Part shown: piece after piece, positions 24,781 through 34,613 of the stretch
Layout of the letters: each line of letters starts with the position of its first letter
Numbering within the stretch: the first letter of the stretch is position 1
DNA from: Ensifer sp. WSM1721
Lineage (GTDB): Bacteria; Pseudomonadota; Alphaproteobacteria; Rhizobiales; Rhizobiaceae
Reading direction: 5' to 3'
Assembly: GCF_000513895.2 (NCBI RefSeq)
Contig: NZ_CP165782.1
Coordinates: 2,294,001-2,358,000 of the forward strand
DNA length: 64,000 nucleotides
The notes under the pieces: model-generated
Seen by the model: the letters and a program-made list of their open reading frames with translations, nothing else
Told to the model about the DNA's origin: nothing
Database searches by the model: none
Translations under genes and position numbers: made by a program

Positions 24781-26040
24781 TCAGCCAGGCCGGGCCAGGG
24801 ATTCGAGCCGGGCGACCAATGTCGCCCGGTCGACATTGAAATTTCGCTCGATCCAGAATTCCTCAAGCTCCTCCAACACCTCACCAATCTTCGGACCCGC
24901 GGGAATGCCCGCCTTCAAGACGTCCACTCCACTCAGCGGAAAAACCGGGCGCTGCCATCCTTCCGCCCGCGCGAGCAGCCGTTGGAACGAAGCGGTCTCG
25001 GCGAGAAAGGCGGGATCGGTCTCGGATTTGCGGCGGGCGGCGGCGAGGGAAAGCTTGAGCCGGACGATGATCCCGTCTTTGCCGTGTCGGTAGAGCTCCC
25101 GGTCGAGTGCTGCGTCCGGGAGAGTAGCAGCAATCGCCGGAGCCTCAGCGAAGCGGACCAGATAGGCCGCTTCAGCCTTCGAAAGACGCAGCCGCATCGC
25201 CATCGCTTCGAGCCGCTCCGCGTCGGGGGGAACGATCGCCGCGAGTCTCAAGAGCGGCTCCGGCCGCCAGGAGAAGCTCCGCTCCGCGGCCACGAGGCCG
25301 GGTATGGCGTCGATGCCCCATTTCTCGGTTTCGGGCAGGATCTCGCCGAGCACACCCGCCTGGCGCATCCACAGAAGCGCGCGGCCCGGATCGTCGGCGG
25401 AAAGCAGCTTCTTCGTTTCTCCCCAGACGCGTTCGGCGGAAAGCGTCGAAAGCTTCGCGCGCGCCTGCGCGCAGGCTTTGAGGCCCTCCGCATCCGGACG
25501 ACCGCTGCCGTAATGCGCGAAGAAGCGGAAGAAGCGCAGGATGCGCAGATAATCTTCCGCGACGCGCTCGGCGGCGTTGCCGATGAAGCGCAAGGTCCGG
25601 CTCTCGATATCGGCCAGACCACCAACATAGTCGAAGACCTCGCCCTCGCTGTTCACATAAAGCGCATTGATCGTGAAATCGCGGCGTTCCGCGTCCTCTT
25701 TCCAACCGGACCCGAAGGCCACTTCGGCGCGCCGCCCGTCCGTCGTCACATCGCGGCGCAAGGTCGTTACCTCGTAAGGTATGCCGTCGATCACCAGCGT
25801 CACGGTGCCGTGGTTGATGCCGGTCGGCACCACCTTGATGCCGGCCGCCTTCGCCCGCCCCGCGACCTCCTCCGGATGCCAGGTCGTCGCCAGATCGACG
25901 TCACCCGTCGGCAGGCCGAGCAGGCTGTTGCGGACCGCGCCGCCGACGATCCGCACCTCGCCGCCGTCGACATTCAGCAAATCGAAGACGCGGCGCAGCG
26001 AGGGAGCCTGAAACCAGCGCTCGGCAGCAATGGAGGTCAT
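24781..26040 (-). CDS. CCA tRNA nucleotidyltransferase
   Basis: This enzyme adds or repairs the 3' CCA end of tRNAs. The 419-residue protein has the nucleotidyltransferase head: GGAVRNSLLG (33-42) and the metal aspartates of GDVDLAT (D47, D49). ERRDFTINAL and the EDYLRILRFFRFFAHYG block follow, as in the bacterial class II/poly(A)-polymerase-like family. The start is the ATG at 26040, overlapping the Nudix stop by four bases (ATGA), so translation is coupled. It is the last gene of the DUF1285-Nudix-CCA operon. Confidence 0.95.
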   Translation of the reverse strand: MTSIAAERWFQAPSLRRVFDLLNVDGGEVRIVGGAVRNSLLGLPTGDVDLATTWHPEEVAGRAKAAGIKVVPTGINHGTVTLVIDGIPYEVTTLRRDVTTDGRRAEVAFGSGWKEDAERRDFTINALYVNSEGEVFDYVGGLADIESRTLRFIGNAAERVAEDYLRILRFFRFFAHYGSGRPDAEGLKACAQARAKLSTLSAERVWGETKKLLSADDPGRALLWMRQAGVLGEILPETEKWGIDAIPGLVAAERSFSWRPEPLLRLAAIVPPDAERLEAMAMRLRLSKAEAAYLVRFAEAPAIAATLPDAALDRELYRHGKDGIIVRLKLSLAAARRKSETDPAFLAETASFQRLLARAEGWQRPVFPLSGVDVLKAGIPAGPKIGEVLEELEEFWIERNFNVDRATLVARLESLARPG

Positions 26041-26669
26041 GCATAAAGCCTTTCGTAGAGCATGCGGACGATTCCCGCCGTAATGCCCCAAATGTTCCGC
26101 TCGCCATAGGGCATCCGGTAATAATGCCGCTCGGCACCCTGCCAATGGCCGCTCCCACGTCCGTGATTCTCCGGATTCATCAGGAACGATAGCGGCACCT
26201 CGAACACGCTTTCGACTTCCACCGGATTCGGCGTCAGCTCGAAGCCCGGCTGCACCACCGCAAGCACCGGCGTGATGCGGAAGCCGGACATTGCCATATA
26301 ATGCGGCAGCCGCGCGATCGTCTCGACGAAGCGCGGATCGAGACCGATCTCCTCCTCAGCCTCGCGCAGCGCCGCGATTTCGACGGACGGGTCCTCCGGA
26401 TCGACGGCGCCGCCCGGAAAGGCGATCTGGCCGGAATGCTTGCGCAGCGTCGAGGTGCGTTGCGTGAAGATCACGCTCGCATCCTCGCCGCTGTCGACGA
26501 CCGGCACGAGCACCGCGGCATCCTTCAGATGCAGGGATTCGAGATAAGGCACGATGCCGGGATTGAGCAGGAAGTCGCCGTGGTCGCGCCAGGCGGTTTC
26601 GACCGGCCCGCCCGCCTGGGCACGCGCGCGGCGGCGGAACTCGTCGGCGGAGAAGAGATGACGGCTCAT
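26037..26669 (-). CDS. Nudix hydrolase, CoA-pyrophosphatase type
   Basis: This 210-residue protein has the UPF0035-like opening (LRKHSGQIAFPGG), which is characteristic of CoA pyrophosphatases of the NudL type. The Nudix box follows as GGAVDPEDPSVE...LREAEEEIGL. The C-terminal part (WGITAGIVRML) also fits that group. It should hydrolyse CoA or acyl-CoA to phosphopantetheine and ADP, as inferred from the family. Start and stop both overlap neighbouring genes by four bases, so all three genes of this operon are translationally coupled. Confidence 0.9.
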   Translation of the reverse strand: MSRHLFSADEFRRRARAQAGGPVETAWRDHGDFLLNPGIVPYLESLHLKDAAVLVPVVDSGEDASVIFTQRTSTLRKHSGQIAFPGGAVDPEDPSVEIAALREAEEEIGLDPRFVETIARLPHYMAMSGFRITPVLAVVQPGFELTPNPVEVESVFEVPLSFLMNPENHGRGSGHWQGAERHYYRMPYGERNIWGITAGIVRMLYERLYA

Positions 26670-27289
26670 CTGGACAGCGCTTCCAGCTCCGCCGCCGGCA
26701 TGATCGGGAAAACCGCCCCCGCCGATTTGACGCAGAACATCTCGACACCGCCGACGTCAATGCTCTCGCCGAGCTCGACGATGTCGTACATCACCGGCCT
26801 GGAGACGAGCGCCTCCAGGCCTCCGCGCACGTGGAGATAAGGCTTCAGCTCGCGATTGTCGCCGTGGATGACGAAACGCAGGGGGTGCTCCGGCCCGGCC
26901 TCCACGACATCGCCGACATTGGTGCGGAACGTCAGCACATTCTCGTCGTCCTTCACCGTAATGCTCATTTCGACGGCGATGAATGGGGCATCGGCGACCC
27001 GGATGCCGACCTTTTCCACCGGCGTCACGAGATAGGTCTTGCCATCCGCGTCCCTGCGCAGGACTGTCGAGAACAGCCTCACCAGCGGCTGGCGGCCGAT
27101 CGGCGTGCCCATGTAGAACCAGGTTCCGTCAGCACGAATTTCCATGTCGATGTCGCCGCAGAACGGCGGATTCCAGCGCTCGACCGGTGGCAATCCCCTT
27201 GCTTCGCCATCCGTCTGACCGGCAGCGCGCGCAATGAGTGCGGCGAGCCCCGCCGCATCGCCCGTCCGCTGAATCTTCGTTTCTGCCAT
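26666..27289 (-). CDS. DUF1285 domain-containing protein
   Basis: This 207-residue soluble protein belongs to the DUF1285 family. Typical blocks are PPVERWNPPFCGDIDMEIRADGTWFYMGTPIGR and LVTPVEKVGIRVADAPF. Structures of the family show a two-domain beta fold, but no biochemical role is established. The ATG at 27289 (MAETKIQ) is the start of similarity; 29 earlier codons are not. It is the first gene of the operon with the Nudix and CCA-transferase genes, divergent from the MoxR operon. Confidence 0.87.
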   Translation of the reverse strand: MAETKIQRTGDAAGLAALIARAAGQTDGEARGLPPVERWNPPFCGDIDMEIRADGTWFYMGTPIGRQPLVRLFSTVLRRDADGKTYLVTPVEKVGIRVADAPFIAVEMSITVKDDENVLTFRTNVGDVVEAGPEHPLRFVIHGDNRELKPYLHVRGGLEALVSRPVMYDIVELGESIDVGGVEMFCVKSAGAVFPIMPAAELEALSR

Positions 27290-27552
27290 CGTTCTGTCCC
27301 GTTTGGCCCCAATCTTGCCTAAGAAGAATAGCGCGTCCATGAGACGAGCGGGATGTTCGCCCCTGGTTACGAGCATCTTGACCGTACTTCGCGCTTAGCG
27401 GAGAAGCCGGAATGCTTCAGGGCGTTCTGAAGCTCACGAGATAGTGCGTTGGCGGCGGCTTGTCAGCCGTCTGCCAGGGTCTAAATTGAAAAAAGGAACC
27501 GAAAGCAGAGTGATGCCGAATCGGTTCGACACGCACGAGCGGGAGACTGGCA

Positions 27553-28566
27553 ATGAGTGTTATGAAGAGCGCGGTCGAACTGGCCGATGAGAAGGCGATC
27601 GTCGCGGCAGCGGAAGCGGCCCTTGGCGAGATCGCGCTCATCCGCGCGGAGATCGGCAAGGTCATCTTCGGTCAGGAAAGCGTGGTGGAGCAGACCCTGC
27701 TCGCGGTTCTTTCCGGCGGCCACGCGCTGCTTGTCGGTGTGCCCGGTCTGGCCAAGACAAAGCTCGTCGCGACCCTCGGCACCGTTCTCGGCCTCGACAA
27801 CAGCCGCATTCAATTCACGCCGGACCTGATGCCGTCCGACATTCTGGGCTCGGAAGTGATGGATCAGGACGCGGCCGGCCATCGCTCCTTCCGCTTCATC
27901 GCCGGCCCCATCTTCACGCAGCTCCTGATGGCCGACGAGATCAACCGTGCCTCGCCGCGCACGCAATCGGCGCTGCTGCAGGCGATGCAGGAATACCACA
28001 TCACCGTCGCCGGTGCCCGTAAGGACCTGCCGCAACCTTTCCATGTGCTCGCGACGCAGAATCCCCTCGAACAGGAGGGCACCTACCCTCTCCCGGAAGC
28101 TCAGCTCGACCGCTTCCTGATGCAGGTCGATGTCGGTTACCCTGAGCTTTCCGCCGAACGGCAAATCCTCCTTGAAACGACGGGTGTCGTAGAGGCCGAG
28201 GCCCGTCCGGTGATCAATGCCGAGCGCCTGCAGCAGCTCCAGAGCCTGATCCGTCAGATGCCGGTGGGCGAGAAGGTTGTCGACGCCATTCTGGCGCTGG
28301 TGCGTTCCGCCCGTCCCGGCAACGGTAATGCCGCCACCGACAAGAACGTCGCCTGGGGTCCGGGCCCGCGCGCCGGCCAAGCCTTGATGCTCTCGGCCCG
28401 CGCACGTGCGCTCTACGATGGCCGGCTCGCGCCCTCCATCGACGATATCCTGGCGCTTGCCGAACCCGTCCTGCAGCACCGGATGGCGCTGACCTTTGCG
28501 GCCCGTGCCGAGGGCATGACTGTGCGCGACGTCATAGCCGACCTAGTGAAACGGGCCAAGGCATAA
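27553..28566 (+). CDS. MoxR family AAA+ ATPase
   Basis: This 337-residue AAA+ ATPase is of the MoxR group, chaperones that mature or insert cofactors into partner proteins together with von Willebrand A-domain proteins. Walker A reads GVPGLAKT (62-69) and Walker B LLMADEINRA with D128 and E129. The sensor block is ATQNPLEQEGTYPLPEAQLDRF. It is the first gene of a four-gene operon with a DUF58 protein three bases downstream and two large membrane proteins. Those partners suggest the client is handled at the membrane, but the client is unknown. Confidence 0.93.
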   Translation: MSVMKSAVELADEKAIVAAAEAALGEIALIRAEIGKVIFGQESVVEQTLLAVLSGGHALLVGVPGLAKTKLVATLGTVLGLDNSRIQFTPDLMPSDILGSEVMDQDAAGHRSFRFIAGPIFTQLLMADEINRASPRTQSALLQAMQEYHITVAGARKDLPQPFHVLATQNPLEQEGTYPLPEAQLDRFLMQVDVGYPELSAERQILLETTGVVEAEARPVINAERLQQLQSLIRQMPVGEKVVDAILALVRSARPGNGNAATDKNVAWGPGPRAGQALMLSARARALYDGRLAPSIDDILALAEPVLQHRMALTFAARAEGMTVRDVIADLVKRAKA

Positions 28567-28569
28567 CGC

Positions 28570-29490
28570 ATGGCCTCCATCGGGCACATCGTCGCGCGTA
28601 CTCCCTCCGGCGAGGTTCTTTCACGCGCGCAGCAGCGCGCGATGCTCGTTCCTGACTGCCTCGTCGAGGCACGCCGGATCGCCAATACCGTCATCTCCGG
28701 CTGGCACGGCCGGCGCAAGCGCGGCATCGGCGAGAACTTCTGGCAGTTCCGGCCCTACAGCGAAGGTGAGAGCCTGTCGCGCATCGACTGGCGTCGCTCG
28801 GCCAAGGACGACCATACCTATGTCCGCGATCGCGAATGGGAAGCCGCGCACACGATTTGGCTCTGGGCCGACCTTTCCCCCTCGATGATGTACAAATCGA
28901 CGCTCGGCGCCGTCTCAAAGGAGAGCCGTGCGCTGGTGCTGATGCTGGCGCTCGCCGAAATCCTCGCCCGCTCCGGCGAGCGGATCGGCTGTCCCGGCGT
29001 GATGGAGCCGGTCTCGGCGCGCAACGCTGCAGAGCGGCTCGCGACCGCGATCATGCTGAGCCCGCTTGCCGAAGGCTTGCCCGACACAGGTATGATCCGT
29101 GGCGCCAGCGATCTGGTCCTGATCGGCGATTTCCTCGACCCGGCGGACAAGGTGATGGAACGCCTCGGGCCGCTTGCACGCCGCGGCTTGCGGGGACATG
29201 TCGTAGAGATCGCCGACCCCGCCGAGGAAGTCTTCCCCTATGCCGGCCGGACCGAATTCACCGATCCGGAAACGGGCGAGAAGCTAACCGCCGGCCGCGC
29301 CGAGATCCTGCGCGAGGATTATCAGCGCGCCTATCGCGCCCGCCGTGACAGCCTCGGCGATAGCCTTCGCCATCTCGGTTGGACCTTCATTCCACATAGG
29401 ACGGATCGCCCGGCGTCGGAGGCGCTGGTCGCGGTGCACATGTATCTGTCCGGAATGCCCGGCCGGGCGACGCATGGAGGGCAGCTATGA
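28570..29490 (+). CDS. DUF58 domain-containing protein (VWA-like)
   Basis: This 306-residue protein is the usual MoxR partner. The DUF58 signature is FRPYSEGESLSRIDWRRSAK (60-79). The VWA-type metal site DLSPS (101-105, DxSxS) follows in IWLWADLSPSMMYKS. No membrane segment is obvious. Three bases separate it from the MoxR gene and the next gene overlaps its stop by four bases. The conserved metal site suggests Mg-dependent ligand binding; the ligand is unknown. Confidence 0.9.
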   Translation: MASIGHIVARTPSGEVLSRAQQRAMLVPDCLVEARRIANTVISGWHGRRKRGIGENFWQFRPYSEGESLSRIDWRRSAKDDHTYVRDREWEAAHTIWLWADLSPSMMYKSTLGAVSKESRALVLMLALAEILARSGERIGCPGVMEPVSARNAAERLATAIMLSPLAEGLPDTGMIRGASDLVLIGDFLDPADKVMERLGPLARRGLRGHVVEIADPAEEVFPYAGRTEFTDPETGEKLTAGRAEILREDYQRAYRARRDSLGDSLRHLGWTFIPHRTDRPASEALVAVHMYLSGMPGRATHGGQL

Positions 29491-32297
29491 TAGGCGGCCT
29501 CTCCTTCGTCTTCGCCAATCCGGCCATGCTCGCAGCCCTCGTCGCGCTGCCGGTGATCTGGTGGCTGCTGCGCATGACGCCGCCCAGACCCGCAGCCGAG
29601 GTTTTTCCGCCGCTGCGCATCCTCGCCTCGGTTATCAAGCGCGAGGAGACGCCGTCGAAGAGCCCTTGGTGGCTGACGCTTCTTAGAATGCTGATGGCGG
29701 CCGCCGTCATTTTTGCAATCGCCGATCCGGTCTTCAACCCGCGCAGCAACACGCTCGCCACATCCGGCCCGCTGGCGTTGCTGATCGACAATAGCTGGGC
29801 GGCCGCACCGGACTGGGAGCGGCGCGTCGAGGCTGCCTCGGCTTTGATCGATGACGCCGAAGCGAAGGACCTTGCCGTGTCCATCGTCTTTACCGGCGAG
29901 CGCCAGCACGACGCGACGCCGGGATCGGCCGGAACGGCGCGCAATCGGCTCGCAGCGGTGGGCCCCGAACCGCTGCCAGCCGACCGGCGGTCCGCCATCG
30001 CTGCCATGCAAACGGCCTTCAGGGACGCACCGCCCGGAACGATCGCCTTCATCACCGACGGCATCGAGACCGACGGCAAGACCATGGAGACGCTGGCAGG
30101 CATCGGCGCGGCCGACCTCAAGGTGATCGAGGCGGACGGGAGCCAGGCGGTCGCGCTCACCGATAGCAGCAACGAGTCGAACGGTATGGCAGTGACGGCG
30201 AGCCGACTGAAGACCGACGACAGCCGCTCTTTCCCGATCGTCGCTTTCGACGCGCGCGGCCGTGCGATTGCGAACGGCACGATCGATTTCGCGCCCGGCG
30301 CGGCGACCGCGAAGGGAACAATCGAGGCTCCCTTCGAACTGCGCAACGACTTCGCCCGCATCGGCATCGAAGGCGCCGCAACCGCCGGCGCGACGCACCT
30401 CCTCGACGACGGCTTCCGCCGCCGCCGCGTGGCTTTGCTCAGCGGCGAGGCACGCGACCTCTCGCAGCCGCTGCTGTCTCCCCTCTACTACATCAATCGG
30501 GCGCTCGCCCCCTATGCCGACCTCGTCGAGCCGCGCGAAACCGATCTCGCGGTCGCCATTCCGGAACTCTTGCAGCAGCGGCCGTCGGTCCTCATCATGG
30601 CCGATATCGGCCGCCTGCCGGAAGAGACCTATCCGCTGCTTGCGAAATGGATCGACAACGGCGGCACACTGATCCGTTTCGCCGGCCCGCGGCTTGCCGC
30701 CGCGCCCGCCGACGATCCGCTTGTGCCCGTGACGCTTCGGCAGGGCGAGCGGGCGCTTGGCGGGGCACTTTCCTGGTCCGAGCCGCAGCCGCTCGCCGAT
30801 TATCCATTGAACAGCCCCTTTGCGGGCATGCCCCGCCCCACCGATATCCTCGTCAAGCGGCAGGTCCTGGCCGAACCGACCGCCGATCTCGTCGAGCGGA
30901 CCTGGGCAAACCTCGCCGACGGCACGCCGCTGGTGACGACGGCGGCACGCGGCACAGGCCGCATCATCCTCTTCCATGTCAGCGCCGAGGCCACCTGGTC
31001 GAACCTGCCGATCTCCGGACATTTCGTCGAAATGCTCCGCCGCAGCGTCCAGCTTTCGCGCAGCGGCGGCATCGCCCCTGAAGGCCGGGCGGCGCAGCCA
31101 CAGACGCTGCCGCCCTATCGGCTGCTAAACGCCGACGGCGTGCTTGTCGCCGAAACCGCCAATGCCCGCCCGCTCGACATCGTGCCGGGTAAAGCGCCCT
31201 TGGCCACGCCGGAGAATCCGCCTGGCCTCTATGGTTCCGAGGACGGATTCACCGCGCTGAACCTGCTGCCGCGCGACGCTCAGCTCAAGCGCATCGACAT
31301 GGCGGCCGCCGGCCCGTACACATCCGAGCGGCTCACAGCGGCGGAGAGCTGGTCGCTGAAACCGGCGCTGCTGACGCTCGCATTGCTGCTGCTGCTCGCC
31401 GATGCCGCGATTGTTCTCTTCATGGGCGGTGCCTTTTCGCGCTTGCGCATGGCGAAAGCGGCAGCAGCATTGTTCCTCGTGATGGCCGCGGCCGCTCTTC
31501 TCCCGCCTCCGCAAGCCTTTGCGGACGACGCGCGGCCGGATGACGCGCGCATTCTGGAACGGCTCGACACCACCCATCTCGCCTATGTCGTCACCGGCGA
31601 GCAAGACGTGGACCGTCTCTCCGAGAGCGGACTTCGCGGTCTCACCGATTTCCTCACCTATCGCACGACGCTCGAGCCGGGCGCCCCGGTCGGCCTCGAC
31701 ATCTCCAAGGACGAGCTCAGCTTCTATCCGATCATCTACTGGCCTATCTCGGCCAGCGCACCGATGCCGAGCCCGCAGACCGTCAGCCGCATAGACGCCT
31801 ATATGCGCGCCGGCGGTACGGTGTTGTTCGACACGCGCGATCAGTTCTCCTCGCTCGGCGCCTCCTCGGGCGGCACGAGCCCGAACGCCGAACGCCTGCA
31901 GGCGATCCTCGCCAATCTCGATATACCGCCGCTGGAGCCTGTTCCGGCCGACCATGTTCTGACCAAGGCCTTCTATCTGCTGACGAATTTTCCCGGCCGC
32001 TACACCGGCAGCCCGCTCTGGATCGAGGCCCTGCTCGACAATCGCGAGGAGCCGAGCGACCGCCCGGCGCGTTCGGGCGACGGCGTGACGCCGATCATGA
32101 TCACCGGCAACGACTTTGCCGGCGCCTGGGCGGTGGATTCCAACGGTGTCGCGGTGCTGCCGACGGTTCCGCCGGACGAGATACAGCGCGAATATGCCTT
32201 CCGCTCCGGCGTCAACATCATGATGTATATGTTGACCGGCAACTACAAAGCCGACCAGGTGCACGTGCCCGCCCTGCTCGAGCGGCTCGGACAGTGA
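29487..32297 (+). CDS. BatA-like/DUF4159 membrane protein of the MoxR operon
   Basis: This 936-residue membrane protein starts with the BatA-type N-terminus (FANPAMLAALVALPVIWWLLR, then a second helix near 64-80). A VWA-like domain at about 90-210 has a degenerate metal site, IDNSWAAAP instead of DxSxS. Two further helices lie at about 622-650 and 654-674. The C-terminal DUF4159 domain (about 690-936) includes YIIY-like FYPIIYWPI and GGTVLFDTRDQF, which resembles glutamine amidotransferase-type folds. The start overlaps the DUF58 stop (ATGA). The family is a fixed part of the alphaproteobacterial MoxR operon; no activity is known. Confidence 0.85.
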   Translation: MIGGLSFVFANPAMLAALVALPVIWWLLRMTPPRPAAEVFPPLRILASVIKREETPSKSPWWLTLLRMLMAAAVIFAIADPVFNPRSNTLATSGPLALLIDNSWAAAPDWERRVEAASALIDDAEAKDLAVSIVFTGERQHDATPGSAGTARNRLAAVGPEPLPADRRSAIAAMQTAFRDAPPGTIAFITDGIETDGKTMETLAGIGAADLKVIEADGSQAVALTDSSNESNGMAVTASRLKTDDSRSFPIVAFDARGRAIANGTIDFAPGAATAKGTIEAPFELRNDFARIGIEGAATAGATHLLDDGFRRRRVALLSGEARDLSQPLLSPLYYINRALAPYADLVEPRETDLAVAIPELLQQRPSVLIMADIGRLPEETYPLLAKWIDNGGTLIRFAGPRLAAAPADDPLVPVTLRQGERALGGALSWSEPQPLADYPLNSPFAGMPRPTDILVKRQVLAEPTADLVERTWANLADGTPLVTTAARGTGRIILFHVSAEATWSNLPISGHFVEMLRRSVQLSRSGGIAPEGRAAQPQTLPPYRLLNADGVLVAETANARPLDIVPGKAPLATPENPPGLYGSEDGFTALNLLPRDAQLKRIDMAAAGPYTSERLTAAESWSLKPALLTLALLLLLADAAIVLFMGGAFSRLRMAKAAAALFLVMAAAALLPPPQAFADDARPDDARILERLDTTHLAYVVTGEQDVDRLSESGLRGLTDFLTYRTTLEPGAPVGLDISKDELSFYPIIYWPISASAPMPSPQTVSRIDAYMRAGGTVLFDTRDQFSSLGASSGGTSPNAERLQAILANLDIPPLEPVPADHVLTKAFYLLTNFPGRYTGSPLWIEALLDNREEPSDRPARSGDGVTPIMITGNDFAGAWAVDSNGVAVLPTVPPDEIQREYAFRSGVNIMMYMLTGNYKADQVHVPALLERLGQ

Positions 32298-32304
32298 GGC
32301 AGCG

Positions 32305-34374
32305 ATGACCGTCGACTTTTCGCCACTTCTTGCCTGGCCCTATCTCGCGGCATTGTCGCTCATCGCAGCCGCGCTGGCGGCGCTCGGGCTCTGGCGCGGC
32401 GTTCGCGGTGCTTGGATCAGGACGGCCGCTCTCGTCGCGTTCTGCCTCGCCCTTGCAAATCCCGTTCTCTTCCAGGAGGAGCGCCAGCCGCTCTCGACCA
32501 TCGTCGCTGTGGTTGTCGACCGCAGCCAGAGCCAAGAGAATGGCGACCGCCGCGAACAGACCGACCGGGCGCTCGCCGATCTCAAGGAACGTCTTGCGCG
32601 CTTTCCCCAGATCGAGGCGCGCATCGTCGAGGCCGCCGACGGCGAGGAGAGCGAAGCTCCCTCGACGAAGCTCTTCGGCGCGCTCACAACGGCACTGGCC
32701 GATGTGCCGCCCGCCCGCGTCGGCGGCGCTGTCTTCATCACCGACGGCCAAATCCACGATGTGCCGGACGTGAACCAGAAGCTCGGCTTCGATGCGCCCA
32801 TTCATGGACTGATCAGCGGGCGGCCGGACGAGTTCGACCGGCGCATCGAAATCGTGAGCGCGCCCCGCTTCGGCATTGTCGGCGAGCAGCAGAAGCTGAC
32901 GTTCCGCGTTGTGGACGAAGGAGCGGCGCCCGGCGGCAGCGCCGAGGTCACGATTCGTCTCAACGGCAACGAGATCGCCACCGAGCTCGCGGAACCGGGG
33001 ACAGACGTACCGTTCAGTTTCACCGTTCCGCGCGGCGGCAACAACATCCTTGAATTCGCCGTCAATCCTGTCGCCGGCGAAGTAACGGAGGCGAACAACC
33101 GCGCCGTCCACGTGCTCGACGGCATTCGCGAGAACCTGCGCGTGCTGCTCGTTTCCGGCGAGCCGCATGCCGGCGAGCGAGCCTGGCGCAATCTCCTCAA
33201 ATCCGACGCCGCCGTCGATCTCGTGCACTTCACCATCCTGCGGCCGCCGGAAAAGCAGGACGGCACGCCGATCAACGAGCTCTCGCTCATCGCCTTTCCG
33301 ACGCGCGAGCTTTTCGTCGACAAGATCAGCGAGTTCGATCTCATCATCTTCGACCGCTACCAGCACCGCGGCGTGCTGCCGATTCTCTACTACGACAACA
33401 TCGCGCAATACGTTCAGAACGGCGGCGCCTTGCTGATTGCCGCGGGACCGGAGCACGCCGGCAATGATTCGATCGCTGCCACTCCGCTTTCGGCGGTTTT
33501 GCCCGCGACCCCGACCGGCGTCATGACCGAAACGGCCTTCTTCCCGCGGCTTTCCGAGGAGGGAAAGAAGCATCCGGTCACGCGCGGCCTCGAAGGCGCA
33601 TCGAGCGAGCCGCCGGCCTGGGGCCGCTGGTTCCGCACCGTCGACGTCGACCGGCCGCTCGGCCAGACGGTAATGGAGGCGGCGGACGGCAAGCCGCTGC
33701 TCGTCCTCAACCGCGTCGGCAAGGGACGCGTGGCGATGCTGCTCTCCGACCAGGGCTGGCTCTGGGCACGCGGCTTCGAAGGCGGCGGACCGCACATTTC
33801 GCTCTATCGCCGCACCGCCCACTGGCTCATGCAGGAGCCGGCGCTCGAAGAGGAGGCGCTCACCGCGCGCGCCCTCGGCCGGACATTGGAGATCACCCGT
33901 CAAACGATCGAGGGCGACCCCGGCCAGGCGACGCTCACCTATCCCTCCGGCAGGACCCAGGAGGTCACCCTTACCGAACGCGAGCCGGGCCTCTACAAGG
34001 CAGAGGTCAAGAGCGATGAAATCGGCCTTTTCGAGGTGGCGAACGACGAGCTGACGACGCTCGTCCATGTCGGCAATGTCGACGCGCCGGAGTTCAAGGC
34101 GGCGATCTCGACGGAGGAAAGGCTCAAGCCCTGGGCGGAAAAGACGAAGGGGCTTGTCCGCCGGCTGGCGGACGCCGACGGACCGGTCGATCTCCCTTCG
34201 ATCCTGCCTGTTCGCGGCGCGGTGCGCGTCGCTGACGATGAGCGCCTGTCGCTGCGCATGACCGACGAGACGGTACTGAAGGGCGTCAATTCGCTGTCGC
34301 TCTTCGCGGGCCTTTTCGGCCTCGCCGCCCTCCTCTTCCTGATTTCCGCCACCTGGTATCGCGAGGGCCGGTGA
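32305..34374 (+). CDS. Large membrane protein of the MoxR operon (VWA and GATase-like domains)
   Basis: This 689-residue protein has helices at about 10-30 and 37-55, then a VWA domain. Its metal motif is intact (VVVDRSQSQ, D72-S74-S76) and VFITDGQIHD follows. A central part (about 270-520) resembles the class I glutamine amidotransferase-like fold, with GGALLIAAGPEHAG. A C-terminal helix lies at about 661-683. It begins seven bases after the DUF4159 gene. Compared with the preceding protein, it keeps the metal site that the other lost, suggesting a split of roles. The function is unknown. The operon ends here, followed by an inverted repeat element. Confidence 0.82.
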   Translation: MTVDFSPLLAWPYLAALSLIAAALAALGLWRGVRGAWIRTAALVAFCLALANPVLFQEERQPLSTIVAVVVDRSQSQENGDRREQTDRALADLKERLARFPQIEARIVEAADGEESEAPSTKLFGALTTALADVPPARVGGAVFITDGQIHDVPDVNQKLGFDAPIHGLISGRPDEFDRRIEIVSAPRFGIVGEQQKLTFRVVDEGAAPGGSAEVTIRLNGNEIATELAEPGTDVPFSFTVPRGGNNILEFAVNPVAGEVTEANNRAVHVLDGIRENLRVLLVSGEPHAGERAWRNLLKSDAAVDLVHFTILRPPEKQDGTPINELSLIAFPTRELFVDKISEFDLIIFDRYQHRGVLPILYYDNIAQYVQNGGALLIAAGPEHAGNDSIAATPLSAVLPATPTGVMTETAFFPRLSEEGKKHPVTRGLEGASSEPPAWGRWFRTVDVDRPLGQTVMEAADGKPLLVLNRVGKGRVAMLLSDQGWLWARGFEGGGPHISLYRRTAHWLMQEPALEEEALTARALGRTLEITRQTIEGDPGQATLTYPSGRTQEVTLTEREPGLYKAEVKSDEIGLFEVANDELTTLVHVGNVDAPEFKAAISTEERLKPWAEKTKGLVRRLADADGPVDLPSILPVRGAVRVADDERLSLRMTDETVLKGVNSLSLFAGLFGLAALLFLISATWYREGR

Positions 34375-34429
34375 GCGGCCGCAGCGACATCACGGTTTCG
34401 GAGCTGCGCTGCCGCCCTCCTCTACGGCC

Positions 34430-34554
34430 GTCATCCTCGGGCTTGACCCGAGGATCCACTCGCAAGCTTGAGGCGCAGGGGAATGCCGAATCGCGAGGTC
34501 GTTCTGAAGCCGCAATGCTTGTGCTTGGATCCTCGGGTCACGCCCGAGGATGAC
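34430..34554. repeat. Inverted-repeat intergenic element, GTCATCCTCGGG type
   Basis: The left arm GTCATCCTCGGGCTTGACCC (with AGGATCC after it) is mirrored by GGATCCTCGGGT...CCCGAGGATGAC on the right, 60 bases apart. Each arm is itself a palindrome. It lies directly after the MoxR operon and may end its transcription. It resembles the short palindromic elements common between rhizobial genes. Confidence 0.75.
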
Positions 34555-34613
34555 GAGCAGGACAGGAATACTGGAGCGCCGATTTTGACGGCAAGGACCA
34601 GCCCGTCAAGGAA

